From Clostridia bacterium (GTDB lineage Bacteria > Bacillota > Clostridia > Oscillospirales > CAG-272): DNA of 49,328 nt. Below, piece by piece: positions 1 through 7,840 of this stretch. Numbering within the stretch: the first letter of the stretch is position 1; the number at the start of each line of letters is the position of its first letter. The notes beneath the pieces were generated by a model that saw nothing but the letters and a program-made list of their open reading frames with translations, was not told where the DNA came from and ran no database searches. The position numbers were made by a program, and so were the translations under genes. Location: contig JAGBCA010000044.1 of assembly GCA_017938205.1 (NCBI GenBank), positions 1-49,328 on the forward strand, in the 5' to 3' direction.

Positions 1-21
1 CCAAATTTCTCGTTGTGCCGA

Positions 22-216
22 TTACTTCTGAATCAGGCTTCTGTAGATAGGAGCGAAGCTCTCGCTGAGGATCGCGCCCTTACGCAGACCTCTCTTGCGC
101 TTGGAGGTCTTAATTCCCAGGTTGTGACGGTGGTTGTTGTGCGACATCTTTATCTTTCCGCCGCCGGTAAGAGAAAATCTCTTGGCAGATGCTTTATGCG
201 TCTTAATCTTTCCCAT
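22..216 (-). CDS. rpmI: 50S ribosomal protein L35
   Basis: Small basic protein of the large ribosomal subunit, 64 residues, the usual family length. The N terminus MGKIKTHKASAKRF and the stretch HRHNLGIKTSKRKRGLRKG are characteristic of L35. I start it at the ATG at 216 because a good Shine-Dalgarno (AAAAGGAG on the minus strand) lies just upstream; the same frame extends 14 codons further, but those residues do not resemble L35. It follows infC by about 75 bases, the standard infC-rpmI-rplT order; rplT would lie beyond the left edge of the window. Its expression should follow the infC leader attenuator. Confidence 0.97.
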   Translation of the reverse strand: MGKIKTHKASAKRFSLTGGGKIKMSHNNHRHNLGIKTSKRKRGLRKGAILSESFAPIYRSLIQK

Positions 217-292
217 GTTTTTACTCCTTTTCTTTGGGGAATCCCCATTTTTTATCATAGCGATCCGCGACGCGGATCTTATAATAACGAAA

Positions 293-826
293 TTATTTTT
301 TCTCGGGCTTCAGCGGTGCCAGAATTACGTGCATGAAGCGGCCCTCAAGCATGGGCTTCTTCTCTGCACTGCCACATTCCGCAAGCGCCTCACAGAACTT
401 TTCGATCACCTCGCGGCCAAGCTCCATATGCGTCATCTCTCTTCCCTTGAAGCGAACAACGGCCTTGACCTTGTTGCCCTCGGCGAGAAAACGCTTTGCG
501 TGGTTGACACGGGTATCAAAATCATGCTGCTCGATACGGCAGGAGAGCTGAACCTCCTTGACCTTCACGATCACCTGCTTTTTCTTTGCTTCCTTTTCTC
601 TTTTGTCTCTCTCGAAGCAGAACTTGCCGTAATCGATCGCGCGGCATACGGGGGGTGTGGCATTGGGCACGATCAGCACTAAATCAACCCCATGATTATA
701 AGCGTACGTCCTTGCATCATCGATCTTCATTATGCCGAGCTGCTCGTTCTCCGCCCCGATCACGCGGACCTCTGCCGCCTTGATCTCCTCATTGATGGGC
801 AAATCCTTCGTATTGTTGGTGCTAAT
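293..826 (-). CDS. infC: Translation initiation factor IF-3, AUU start
   Basis: IF-3 binds the 30S subunit, keeps it apart from 50S and proofreads start codon and initiator tRNA pairing. The 177-residue product has the N-terminal domain with LPINEEI and YGKFCFERDKREKEAKKKQ, and the C-terminal domain with KEVQLSCRIEQHDFDTR, RFLAEGNKVKAVVRFKGRE and a typical PLKPEKK tail. The open frame can be drawn from an ATG at 883, but that codon lies inside the leader terminator and upstream of the ribosome binding site. GGAGG at 836-840 sits 9 bases before an ATT codon at 824-826, in frame, giving ISTNNTKDLPINEE. An AUU start is the known autoregulatory feature of infC in other bacteria (IF-3 discriminates against its own start codon), so I place the start there. 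Confidence 0.93.
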   Translation of the reverse strand: MSTNNTKDLPINEEIKAAEVRVIGAENEQLGIMKIDDARTYAYNHGVDLVLIVPNATPPVCRAIDYGKFCFERDKREKEAKKKQVIVKVKEVQLSCRIEQHDFDTRVNHAKRFLAEGNKVKAVVRFKGREMTHMELGREVIEKFCEALAECGSAEKKPMLEGRFMHVILAPLKPEKK

Positions 827-842
827 GGCTTTGTACCTCCAT

Positions 843-960
843 GAAAAATAAAAAAGTGCGTGCAGAATCCGCACACACAACACTGCCCCATCAGAAGAAT
901 GAGGTGAAAGTTATGAACCATACGCACCCTTGTGGTATGGTGAGAACGGAGTCTGCTTGT
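843..960 (-). promoter_or_regulatory. infC leader attenuator (L20-leader type)
   Basis: The untranslated leader between the promoter and infC holds an intrinsic terminator: GTGTGTGC pairs with GCACGCAC (856-878) and is followed by a T-rich tract. Upstream, CAGACTCCG (947-955, minus strand) can pair with CGGATTCTG (863-871) in the 3' part of the terminator with one mismatch, so the two folds exclude each other. A separate hairpin ACCATAC/GTATGGT lies between. This matches the logic of the L20 leaders of Firmicutes infC-rpmI-rplT operons, where ribosomal protein L20 favours termination. Seen: the pairings. Inferred: the L20 ligand. Confidence 0.75.
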
Positions 961-989
961 TTTAGAAGCTTACACTTCTTACGGCGATT

Positions 990-1018
990 ATTATATCACA
1001 CATTTTTTCGTTTGTCAA
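990..1018 (-). promoter_or_regulatory. Sigma-A promoter of infC-rpmI operon
   Basis: Perfect consensus on the minus strand: TTGACA (1013-1018), 17-base spacer, TATAAT (990-995). Predicted start near 983, giving a leader of about 155 bases before the AUU start codon. Confidence 0.92.
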
Positions 1019-1101
1019 CACTTTTTTTGAAGATTTCTGTTTTTTTGCATTTTCTCTCATTTTGACAATTTGCAAGAGAAAAAATTGTGAAATATTCCAT
1101 C

Positions 1102-1131
1102 TTTACAAACAGGGGCGTTTGGGTGTATAAT
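1102..1131 (+). promoter_or_regulatory. Sigma-A promoter of the 1.14-1.30 kb small RNA
   Basis: TTTACA (1102-1107), 18-base spacer, TATAAT (1126-1131), plus strand. Transcription would start near 1138, upstream of a structured stretch ending in an intrinsic terminator, and about 300 bases before lon. Confidence 0.7.
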
Positions 1132-1137
1132 AACAAG

Positions 1138-1297
1138 GCACGCATCGGTGCACCCATGCACCTCGGCGCTTCTGACGGCCGGATCCATCAATCTTATGAT
1201 GGCCACCTCCCCCTTGGCAACGCCGCAAATATTTTTAAAGCTCGCGCTCACTCTCGGCCGATCCACGGCAGAGACGGAGGCGGGCTTTTTGCTTTTT
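1138..1297 (+). ncRNA. Unrecognised structured small RNA or lon leader
   Basis: About 155 bases bounded by a promoter and a strong terminator, with no convincing reading frame. Hairpins visible: GGTGCA-CCCA-TGCACC extended by CGC/GCG (1144-1172), CCATCA/TGATGG (about 1185-1203), then the terminator. The base composition (GC-rich inside AT-rich flanks) is what a structured RNA would show. I could not match it to SRP RNA, 6S RNA, tmRNA, RNase P or a riboswitch class I know. It could be a stand-alone small RNA, or an attenuated leader whose readthrough feeds lon. Confidence 0.55.
1237..1297 (+). terminator. Intrinsic terminator ending the small RNA
   Basis: Nested stem: AAAGCTCGC pairs with GCGGGCTTT (with one G-U), inside it CTC/GAG and CTCT/AGAG, then GCCG-ATCCA-CGGC at the tip. 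The run TTTTTGCTTTTT follows directly. It ends transcription before lon. Confidence 0.8.
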
Positions 1298-1381
1298 AAA
1301 TTATTTATTAAATATACTGAAAATATATAGATTTTTTTGGAAAGTTGTGCTATACTATTAAATTGAGATTTAATATCATTT

Positions 1382-1407
1382 GAAAGCCCCGTATATTCGG
1401 TGCTTTC
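1382..1407 (+). promoter_or_regulatory. Hairpin in the lon 5' leader
   Basis: GAAAGC and GCTTTC flank an inner CCG/CGG pair with the loop TATATT, 14 bases upstream of the lon ribosome binding site. There is no T-run, so it is not a terminator. A -10-like TATACT lies at about 1350 without a clear -35. It could stabilise the messenger or affect translation; no CIRCE or paired CtsR box was found. Confidence 0.4.
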
Positions 1408-1435
1408 CGACATTTCAAAGCAAAAGGAAATCCGC

Positions 1436-3784
1436 ATGAACAACGAAGAAAAGAACAACGAACAAATTGAAATATTTTCCGAGGTGACCCTGCCGCTCAT
1501 TCCCCTGCGCGGCGTTGTTGGCTTCCCCGGCGTGCAGCTAAACGTGGAGCTTGCGAGAGGCTTTTCTCTCAAGGCCTTTACGGAGGCGGCGACCTCCGCC
1601 GAAGCGCGCATTCTGCTTGTGGCACAGAAGGATCTCTCCGTGGAGGATCCCACTCCTGCCGACCTTTACGGCATCGGCATTCTGGCAACGATCAAGCACG
1701 TGGTTAAAAACCCGCAGGGCAACCTCTCCGTGGTATTTGAGGGAATGGCGCGCGCCAAGATCCGCGAGATCTATGCGGGTGACGGCTTTATGATGGCCTC
1801 CGCCGTGACGAAGACCGATAGCGTTAGTTTCCAAAAATCTCCGACAATGGAGGCGCTGATGCGCGAGGTGAAGAACCATCTTCTCACCGTTAAGGATATT
1901 CATCCCACCTTCACCGAGGAGATGCGCATTGCGGCCGAGGCGATCACCACCCCCGGATACCTTGCCGACTTTGTGGCATCCGCCGTTCTCATTGATTATA
2001 AGAACAAGCAGCAGGTTCTTGAGGCGCTGACCGCTAAGAACCGCCTTGAAAAGCTTCTCGTTTCGCTCGGAGAAGAGGCAATGCTTCTGCACTGTGAGCA
2101 CGAGATCCAGATGCAGGTGCGCGACAAGATCGATAAAAATCAGAAGGATTATTTCCTCCGTGAGCAGATCAAGGCGATCCAATCCGAGCTTGGCGAGGAG
2201 GACGATGATGAGATCCGCGAGTATGACGAGCGCATCCAGGCGGCAAAGCTGCCGAAGGACGTGGAGGAAAAGCTCTACAAGGAGCTTTCAAAGCTCGCAA
2301 AGACTCCCTTCGGCGCGGCCGAGGGCACGGTGCTTCGTACCTATCTTGATACCTGCCTTGACTTCCCCTTCGGCAAGCATACGAAGGAAAGCCCTACGGT
2401 TGAGAGCGCGAGAAGGATCCTCGATGCCGAGCACGACGGCCTTATTAAGGTTAAGGAAAGGATCCTTGAATTCGTGGCGGTGAAGCAATTCTCTCCCGAT
2501 GTGAAAAATCAGATCCTCTGCCTCGTTGGCCCTCCCGGCGTTGGCAAGACCTCGGTTGCGGCCTCCGTGGCAAATGCGCTGGGGCGCAAATATGCACGCG
2601 TTTCGCTTGGCGGTATGCACGACGAGGCCGAGATCCGAGGTCACAGAAAGACCTACGTTGGCGCTATGCCCGGCCGTATCGTTACCGCGCTGATCAATGC
2701 CAAGGTAGAAAATCCCGTGATCGTGCTGGACGAGATCGATAAGATAGCAAAGGACTTCCGCGGCGATCCGACCTCTGCCCTTCTTGAGGTGCTTGACCCC
2801 GAGCAGAACAAATTCTTCCGCGATAACTTTATGGAGATCCCGATCGATCTCTCCGACTGTCTTTTCATTGCTACGGCCAACAGCTACGACGGCATTCCTC
2901 TGCCTCTGCTTGACCGTATGGAGGTCATTGAGCTTTCCACCTATACCGATACCGAGAAGATGGCGATCGCGAAAAACCATCTTCTGCCGAAGCAGCTGAA
3001 GCGCAACGGCATGAATAAGAGAAGATTCCGCATCACGGACGAGGGGCTTGCCGCCCTGATCCGCGGCTACACGCGCGAGGCGGGCGTTCGTAATCTTGAG
3101 CGTGAGCTTGCCTCTCTGATCCGCAAGGCGGCAAAGAAGATTGCAGAGGGCGAGGCCAAGAGCGTGACCGTTACCGAAAAGAATCTTTCGAGCTTCCTTG
3201 GCAAGGTGAAGGTGATCCCCGAGCTTCCCGAGGAAAAAAATCCGATCGGCATCGTGAACGGCCTTGCCTACACGCAAAGCGGCGGCGATCTTCTCAAGGT
3301 AGAGGTTGCATCCATGGAGGGCACGGGAAAGATCGAGCTGACCGGCTCGCTTGGCGACGTGATGAAGGAATCGGCCAAGATCGCGCATTCCTACGTGCGC
3401 ACCATTGCGAAGGATTTCGGCATCGATACCGAATTTTATAAAAATCGCGATCTACATATCCACTTCCCCGAGGGTGCCGTTCCGAAGGACGGGCCTTCTG
3501 CGGGCGTTACGATGATGAGCGCGATCGTTTCGGCGCTCGGAAACATCCCCGTGAAGCGCGACGTTGCAATGACGGGAGAGCTGACACTGCGCGGAAAGGT
3601 GCTCCCCATCGGAGGCCTCAAGGAAAAGACGCTGGCGGCCTACCGATCCGGCATCCGCACGGTTCTTATTCCCGCACAGAATGAAAAGGATCTTGACGAG
3701 GTAGACACGGAGGCGCGCGCACATCTGACCTTTATTCCCTGCCATACCGCACAAGAGGTTCTCTCACACGTTTTAGACCGCTGA
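1436..3784 (+). CDS. lon: ATP-dependent endopeptidase Lon
   Basis: Cytosolic AAA+ serine protease that degrades damaged and regulatory proteins; 782 residues, the usual length. It has the N-terminal substrate-binding domain ([14 protein letters not shown] near residue 20), a coiled-coil linker around [19 protein letters not shown], Walker A GPPGVGKT near residue 364, Walker [10 protein letters not shown], and the C-terminal protease domain with catalytic Ser in KDGPSAG (about residue 687) and Lys in GGLKEK (about 730). I start it at the ATG at 1436 because AAAGGAAA precedes it; an in-frame ATG at 1400 lies in the leader hairpin and has no ribosome binding site. It heads a co-directional cluster with engB 16 bases downstream. 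Confidence 0.97.
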   Translation: MNNEEKNNEQIEIFSEVTLPLIPLRGVVGFPGVQLNVELARGFSLKAFTEAATSAEARILLVAQKDLSVEDPTPADLYGIGILATIKHVVKNPQGNLSVVFEGMARAKIREIYAGDGFMMASAVTKTDSVSFQKSPTMEALMREVKNHLLTVKDIHPTFTEEMRIAAEAITTPGYLADFVASAVLIDYKNKQQVLEALTAKNRLEKLLVSLGEEAMLLHCEHEIQMQVRDKIDKNQKDYFLREQIKAIQSELGEEDDDEIREYDERIQAAKLPKDVEEKLYKELSKLAKTPFGAAEGTVLRTYLDTCLDFPFGKHTKESPTVESARRILDAEHDGLIKVKERILEFVAVKQFSPDVKNQILCLVGPPGVGKTSVAASVANALGRKYARVSLGGMHDEAEIRGHRKTYVGAMPGRIVTALINAKVENPVIVLDEIDKIAKDFRGDPTSALLEVLDPEQNKFFRDNFMEIPIDLSDCLFIATANSYDGIPLPLLDRMEVIELSTYTDTEKMAIAKNHLLPKQLKRNGMNKRRFRITDEGLAALIRGYTREAGVRNLERELASLIRKAAKKIAEGEAKSVTVTEKNLSSFLGKVKVIPELPEEKNPIGIVNGLAYTQSGGDLLKVEVASMEGTGKIELTGSLGDVMKESAKIAHSYVRTIAKDFGIDTEFYKNRDLHIHFPEGAVPKDGPSAGVTMMSAIVSALGNIPVKRDVAMTGELTLRGKVLPIGGLKEKTLAAYRSGIRTVLIPAQNEKDLDEVDTEARAHLTFIPCHTAQEVLSHVLDR

Positions 3785-3800
3785 AATCGGGGTATACTGT

Positions 3801-4403
3801 ATGAAATTCAACGTGAACAACGTATCTCTGCGCCTTTCGGCCGGCAAGCTTTCGCAATTTCCGCGTGAGCCGAAGCCGCAGATCGCCCTTTCCGGGCGCT
3901 CCAACGTTGGAAAAAGCTCGCTGATCAACACGCTGCTTTGCAGAAAATCCTTGGCGAGAGTTTCCTCCGCCCCCGGAAAGACGATCACCGTAAACTTCTA
4001 TGACATAGACAAAAAGCTCTATCTCGTTGACCTGCCCGGCTACGGCTACGCACGCCGCTCGCAGGAATCGAAAAAGAGCTGGAGCACGCTGACGGAGGAT
4101 TATTTTCTCAAAAATCCTTCCGGTGATGCTTTGCGCCTCGTTTTGCAGCTGATCGATATTCGTACCGGTCCGACGGATGACGATATTATGATGATCAACT
4201 TCATGGTGGAAAACGAGATCCCCTTCGAGGTCGTAGCCACCAAAACGGATAAGCTTTCGAAGGCGCAGCTTGCGGCGACGCTCGACGAGCTTGAAAAGAC
4301 CGTTTTCAAGGGAACGGGCATTCGCCCGATCCCCTTCTCCGCCGTGAGCGGTGACGGCCGCGACACGCTGATGCGCATGATCGAGGAGGCCATCGAGGGC
4401 TGA
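3801..4403 (+). CDS. engB: Ribosome biogenesis GTPase EngB/YsxC
   Basis: TrmE-Era-EngA-like GTPase needed for late 50S subunit assembly; 200 residues, normal for the family. G1 is GRSNVGKS (residues 32-39), G2 region APGKT (58-62), G3 DLPGYGYA (77-84), G4 TKTDK (147-151), and the SAV motif near 180 completes the fold. It follows lon directly, as in Bacillus (lonA-ysxC), which supports co-transcription and co-regulation. The ribosome binding site (GGGGT) is weak, suggesting partial translational coupling to lon. Confidence 0.96.
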   Translation: MKFNVNNVSLRLSAGKLSQFPREPKPQIALSGRSNVGKSSLINTLLCRKSLARVSSAPGKTITVNFYDIDKKLYLVDLPGYGYARRSQESKKSWSTLTEDYFLKNPSGDALRLVLQLIDIRTGPTDDDIMMINFMVENEIPFEVVATKTDKLSKAQLAATLDELEKTVFKGTGIRPIPFSAVSGDGRDTLMRMIEEAIEG

Positions 4404-4442
4404 TCCACTCGCGCGCTTTTATTATAAGGAGGCGTTCTCTTT

Positions 4443-5171
4443 TTGGAAAATTATATTTTCGCGGCGCTTGCCGCACTGATCGCGCTGACCGCGCACGAAT
4501 ACTGCCACGGCTATGCCGCCTACCGAATGGGCGATCCGACGGCAAAAAGCATGGGGCGGCTCACGCTCAACCCGATGAAGCACCTGGATCCGATCGGCGC
4601 GCTTTGCATGATCCTTTTCCATTTTGGGTGGGCAAAGCCCGTTCCGATCAATCCGCGCTACTTCAAGAATCCGAAGAAGGGCTTCGCGCTCGTGGCGCTG
4701 GCGGGTCCCGCCATCAATCTTTTGCTTTCTTTTTTTGCGGCAGGCGCCTATCTTTTGCTTTGGGCACTCCTGAAGGGCGTTGCATTTGAAAGCGAGCTTT
4801 GGTTCAATATAGCAAGGAACGGACTTTTATTCCTTAATATCTTTCATTCGGTGAATCTCGGCTTTGCGATCTTCAATCTGATCCCGATCCCGCCGCTCGA
4901 CGGCTCGCGGCTTCTCGGCCTTATTTTGCCGCCGAAGCATTATTTCGGGCTTATGAAGTATGAAAGATATATCTATTTCGGACTTCTCGGATGGCTCTTT
5001 ATCGGAGACTTCCTCTACAGCCTTTTGCTCCGTATCTCCTTTATCGCACAGAGTGCTCTGCTCTCCTCCGTGCTGAAGGTGATCTCGCTCTCCGAGCTTC
5101 TCGGCAGTGCAATGCAGCTGATTTCCGATGGAATGCTTTGGCTCTGGCAGCTGATTCCATTCCTCGCTTAA
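4443..5171 (+). CDS. Site-2-protease-like membrane metalloprotease (M50)
   Basis: Integral membrane zinc protease, 242 residues. The zinc motif HEYCH (residues 18-22) lies in the first membrane helix, and the second motif NLIPIPPLDGSRLL (about 143-156) carries the third ligand Asp. Several hydrophobic segments fit the short M50B class typical of Firmicutes (YwmF/Rip-like), with no PDZ domain. The start is a TTG codon at 4443: AAGGAGG at about 4426-4432 is well spaced from it and no ATG is available nearby. It is followed by scpA, an arrangement common in Clostridia. The substrate is unknown. Confidence 0.85.
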   Translation: MENYIFAALAALIALTAHEYCHGYAAYRMGDPTAKSMGRLTLNPMKHLDPIGALCMILFHFGWAKPVPINPRYFKNPKKGFALVALAGPAINLLLSFFAAGAYLLLWALLKGVAFESELWFNIARNGLLFLNIFHSVNLGFAIFNLIPIPPLDGSRLLGLILPPKHYFGLMKYERYIYFGLLGWLFIGDFLYSLLLRISFIAQSALLSSVLKVISLSELLGSAMQLISDGMLWLWQLIPFLA

Positions 5172-5187
5172 CTTTTTTGAGGTGACT

Positions 5188-6027
5188 ATGTTTGAAACGA
5201 TTACCTATCGGCTCGATCAATTTGAGGGGCCGCTGGATCTGCTTTTAACGCTGATCAAAAAAAACAAGGTGAATATTACCGACATTCCCATTGCGCTGAT
5301 CTGCGATCAATATATGGAATACATTGAGAACGCAAAGAGGATGGACCTTGAGATCGCAAGTGAATTTATCGTGATGGCGAGCGATCTGATGCTTATCAAG
5401 AGCCGAATGCTCCTTCCTCACGAGGAGGGCACGGAAAATGACCCGAGACGCGAGATCGCGGATGCCCTGCGCCTCTACCAGCAGGCAAAATGGGCCGCAA
5501 AGGAGCTTGCGCCGATGTACGAGGAGTTCGGCGGCCGCTTCGTGAAGGGTACGGATGACGTTCCGCCCGAAAAGGGACTGCCTCTTAATCTCCAGACCGA
5601 TATGCTGATGAAGGCCTTAAACGCCGTGATGCGAAGAATGAAGATCGCAATGGCGGAAAGAAAGCCGGCCGACCTCGTAAATCCCCTGATCAAGCATCAC
5701 GTGGTTTCCGTGGAAGAAAAGATCGAGGAGATCTGCATGACGCTCGCCGACACGGGCGAGTCCTCACTTTACGATCTTCTCTGCGTTTCTCCCGACCGCG
5801 CGGATCTCGTGGCGCGCTTTATGGGCATTCTTGAGCTGATCAAGATCGGGCGCATTCTGATCACCACGACCAAGATCATTGAGGACGTTGTGGAATACGA
5901 GAGTCTCGGTATTGATATGCGTTTTATTCTGAACGAGGACTACGTACCGCCCGCAGAGGGATCGGCAAGCGAATTTGATGCACCGCCCGAAAGCGAGGAA
6001 AAGAAAGACGATGAAAAGAAGGAGTGA
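5188..6027 (+). CDS. scpA: Segregation and condensation protein A
   Basis: Kleisin subunit of the bacterial SMC-ScpAB condensin, which compacts and separates chromosomes. The N-terminal SMC-binding part YRLDQFEGPLDLLLTLIKKN is diagnostic, and the C-terminal winged helix (FMGILELIKIGRI...) binds the other SMC head. The product has about 279 residues with an acidic/basic charged tail. A GTG two codons upstream (5182) is possible, but GAGGTG serves as the ribosome binding site for the ATG at 5188. It ends five bases before the scpB start, so translation is coupled. Confidence 0.95.
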   Translation: MFETITYRLDQFEGPLDLLLTLIKKNKVNITDIPIALICDQYMEYIENAKRMDLEIASEFIVMASDLMLIKSRMLLPHEEGTENDPRREIADALRLYQQAKWAAKELAPMYEEFGGRFVKGTDDVPPEKGLPLNLQTDMLMKALNAVMRRMKIAMAERKPADLVNPLIKHHVVSVEEKIEEICMTLADTGESSLYDLLCVSPDRADLVARFMGILELIKIGRILITTTKIIEDVVEYESLGIDMRFILNEDYVPPAEGSASEFDAPPESEEKKDDEKKE

Positions 6028-6032
6028 CGATT

Positions 6033-6800
6033 ATGAGCGAAGAAACCAAGCCTATCGTAGATGAGGGCGCTCCCCAAAGAGATATTGTTTTTGAGGAGGC
6101 CATCGAGGCCATTCTCTTTGCGGCAGGCCACCCGATCACCTATACAAATCTTGCAAGAGTTCTGAATCTTACCCCCGGTAAGGTAAAGGACATGGTGGTG
6201 GAATACGCGCGCACCTACAATACCACGGACATGCCGCGCGGCGTGATCCTTCTGGCATACGAGGATTCCTGCCAGCTCTGCACCAAGCAATATTATCTGC
6301 CCGAGATCCGCGAGGCGCTCGGCATCAAGAAGAGCGGAACGCTCTCGACCTCCTCTATGGAGGCGCTTGCGATCGTGGCCTATAATCAGCCCGTGACGAG
6401 AATGTACGTGGATACGCTGCGCCGCGCAGACTCCTCTTACGCAATGAACAATCTGATCGACCGCGGACTGATCGAATGCAAGGGGCGCATGGACGTTCCC
6501 GGCCGCCCGATGCTTTACGGCACGACCAACGACTTTTTGCGTTGCTTCGGTCTCGGCTCGCTTGCGGATCTTCCCGGCACGAGCGAGGAGCTGATGGCAC
6601 TCTTTGCGCAGGGCAAGAACGTGCCCGACAAGCCGCAGGAGGAGAGCACGGACGGCGAGCAGATCGAGCTTGCGATCGATGAAGCGGTTACGGCGGAGGC
6701 ACAGACCACCGATGCTCCCAAGGAAGAGGCACCCACGGAAGATGGAGTCCTGCACGAGGATGAGGTCTCTGCAGAGGACGACGTGATCGATTACGAATAA
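6033..6800 (+). CDS. scpB: Segregation and condensation protein B
   Basis: Winged-helix partner of ScpA in the SMC complex. The core (residues 15-170) has EEAIEAILFAAGHPIT, SSMEALAIVAYNQPVTR and GLIECKGRMDVPGRPMLYGTT, all typical of ScpB. A long acidic tail rich in Glu, Asp and Ala (residues about 195-256) extends past the family core and is probably disordered. The ATG at 6033 is preferred over an in-frame GTG at 6024, which lies inside the GGAG ribosome binding site. The scpA stop overlaps this ribosome binding site. Confidence 0.94.
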   Translation: MSEETKPIVDEGAPQRDIVFEEAIEAILFAAGHPITYTNLARVLNLTPGKVKDMVVEYARTYNTTDMPRGVILLAYEDSCQLCTKQYYLPEIREALGIKKSGTLSTSSMEALAIVAYNQPVTRMYVDTLRRADSSYAMNNLIDRGLIECKGRMDVPGRPMLYGTTNDFLRCFGLGSLADLPGTSEELMALFAQGKNVPDKPQEESTDGEQIELAIDEAVTAEAQTTDAPKEEAPTEDGVLHEDEVSAEDDVIDYE

Positions 6801-6830
6801 ATACATAACTGCAGAGCGAGGTATGGGCCG

Positions 6831-7373
6831 ATGCTTTTTTTAGCCCTTTTCTTTGTTCTACTTTGCATCGGACTTACTTTGCTTTTCTCCCCCGTCGTTA
6901 TACGGTACACCAAGGATGAGCGCTCTTATCTGGTGGTGCATTTCGTTTTCTTCTCCGTAACGCTTTCAAGAAAGACGGCGGCAGGGAAGGAAAAGGAAAG
7001 AAAAAAGAAAAAGGCGAGCGGCCAAAAATCCGGCCGAAGCGCAAAAGGGCGCGCAATTCTGCGCGCCGTGCGATACGCTGTGCCGCGTGCTACAGTATGC
7101 GTCCAGAGCCTGCCCATGCCCACGGCGCTCCCTCCCTTTTGGGTTGGGATCGGCACGGGGGCTTATTATTCCGTGCTCGCTTTTTTTCTATCGCATTTTG
7201 AGCGTTACACGAGCGAGCCGCTTCTCTCCTTGAAAAAAGAGGAAACGGCGGCGATCGACCTTTGCTTTCAGATGCGGTTTTACACTTTTTTGCATACTTT
7301 TCTTATCTATTTGGTACAATATAGGAAAGAAAAGGAGGCAAGAATGAGCCATGTCGGAAACGAAAATGAGTGA
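6831..7373 (+). CDS. DUF2953-like membrane protein (YtfI-like)
   Basis: 180 residues with an N-terminal membrane helix (LFLALFFVLLCIGLTLLFS), then a strand-rich stretch (VVIRYTKDERSYLVVHFVFF), a Lys/Glu/Arg-rich cytosolic loop (residues 50-75) and two further hydrophobic segments. The layout and its position between scpB and ytfJ match the YtfI (DUF2953) genes of spore formers; sequence similarity alone is weak. GAGG 9 bases upstream sets the start at 6831. Its 3' end overlaps the ytfJ start by 23 bases. The role is unknown; the context suggests sporulation or envelope. Confidence 0.6.
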   Translation: MLFLALFFVLLCIGLTLLFSPVVIRYTKDERSYLVVHFVFFSVTLSRKTAAGKEKERKKKKASGQKSGRSAKGRAILRAVRYAVPRATVCVQSLPMPTALPPFWVGIGTGAYYSVLAFFLSHFERYTSEPLLSLKKEETAAIDLCFQMRFYTFLHTFLIYLVQYRKEKEARMSHVGNENE

Positions 7374-7734
7374 TATTATACGCACCTCGCTTGAGGGCGT
7401 TAAGGAATTTGCGGAAAAGGACACCTTTATTGGAGACGTGATCGTTACCCCCTCGGGCGTGAGCATTATTCCCGTTTCGCGCGTGAATATCGGCTTTGCG
7501 ACCGGGGGCATCGATTATGCAAACAAGCGCATCTCTCCCACGCAAAATTTCGGCGGCGGAGGCGGCACGGGGATCAGCATTACGCCGGTTGCCTTTCTGA
7601 CCGTTTCGCCCGATGCACAGGTCAATCTTATACCCTTGGCAGAGTCCTCGCTTCCCTCTGCCGTGGATCGCGTGGCAGACGTGATCGAAAGCACGCCGCG
7701 CCTGATACAAAAGATCAAGGAAGCGCTGTTTTAA
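7351..7734 (+). CDS. ytfJ: GerW/YtfJ family sporulation protein
   Basis: 127 residues. It shows the family hallmarks: TFIGDVIVTPSGVSIIPVSRVNIGFATGG, a glycine run NFGGGGGTGISITPVAFLTV, and a C-terminal helix ending RLIQKIKEALF (motifs quoted in parts; the first spans about residues 26-54). In Bacillus the homologue GerW is needed for spore germination. The ribosome binding site AAAGGAGG lies 12 bases upstream, rather far. It overlaps the preceding gene, implying coupling. Together with spoIIR at 42 kb it marks the organism as a spore former. Confidence 0.88.
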   Translation: MSETKMSDIIRTSLEGVKEFAEKDTFIGDVIVTPSGVSIIPVSRVNIGFATGGIDYANKRISPTQNFGGGGGTGISITPVAFLTVSPDAQVNLIPLAESSLPSAVDRVADVIESTPRLIQKIKEALF

Positions 7735-7840
7735 CATTTTTTGCAAGCAAGAAAACGGAATATCCTTTCTTTTCGAGGAAAAACTAACGGCAGAAGCACT
7801 GACCGCAAATATTCAGAGCTTTAAGAAAGGATAACGGACC

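Noticed and set aside
1138-1297. 6S RNA, SRP RNA, lysine or SAM riboswitch
   Set aside because: No end-to-end closing stem as in 6S, no GGAAGG/GNAR tip as in SRP RNA, and none of the conserved cores of the riboswitches I checked by eye.
1057-1653. 198-codon minus-strand frame across the infC-lon gap
   Set aside because: It overlaps the lon start, runs through the terminator and structured RNA, and its product resembles nothing.
7735-7840. Short coding-like stretch ending FEEKLTAEALTANIQSFKKG between ytfJ and the carboxypeptidase
   Set aside because: The frame has no ATG, GTG or TTG start after the preceding stop; it may be a chance frame or a tiny relic, not supportable as a gene.
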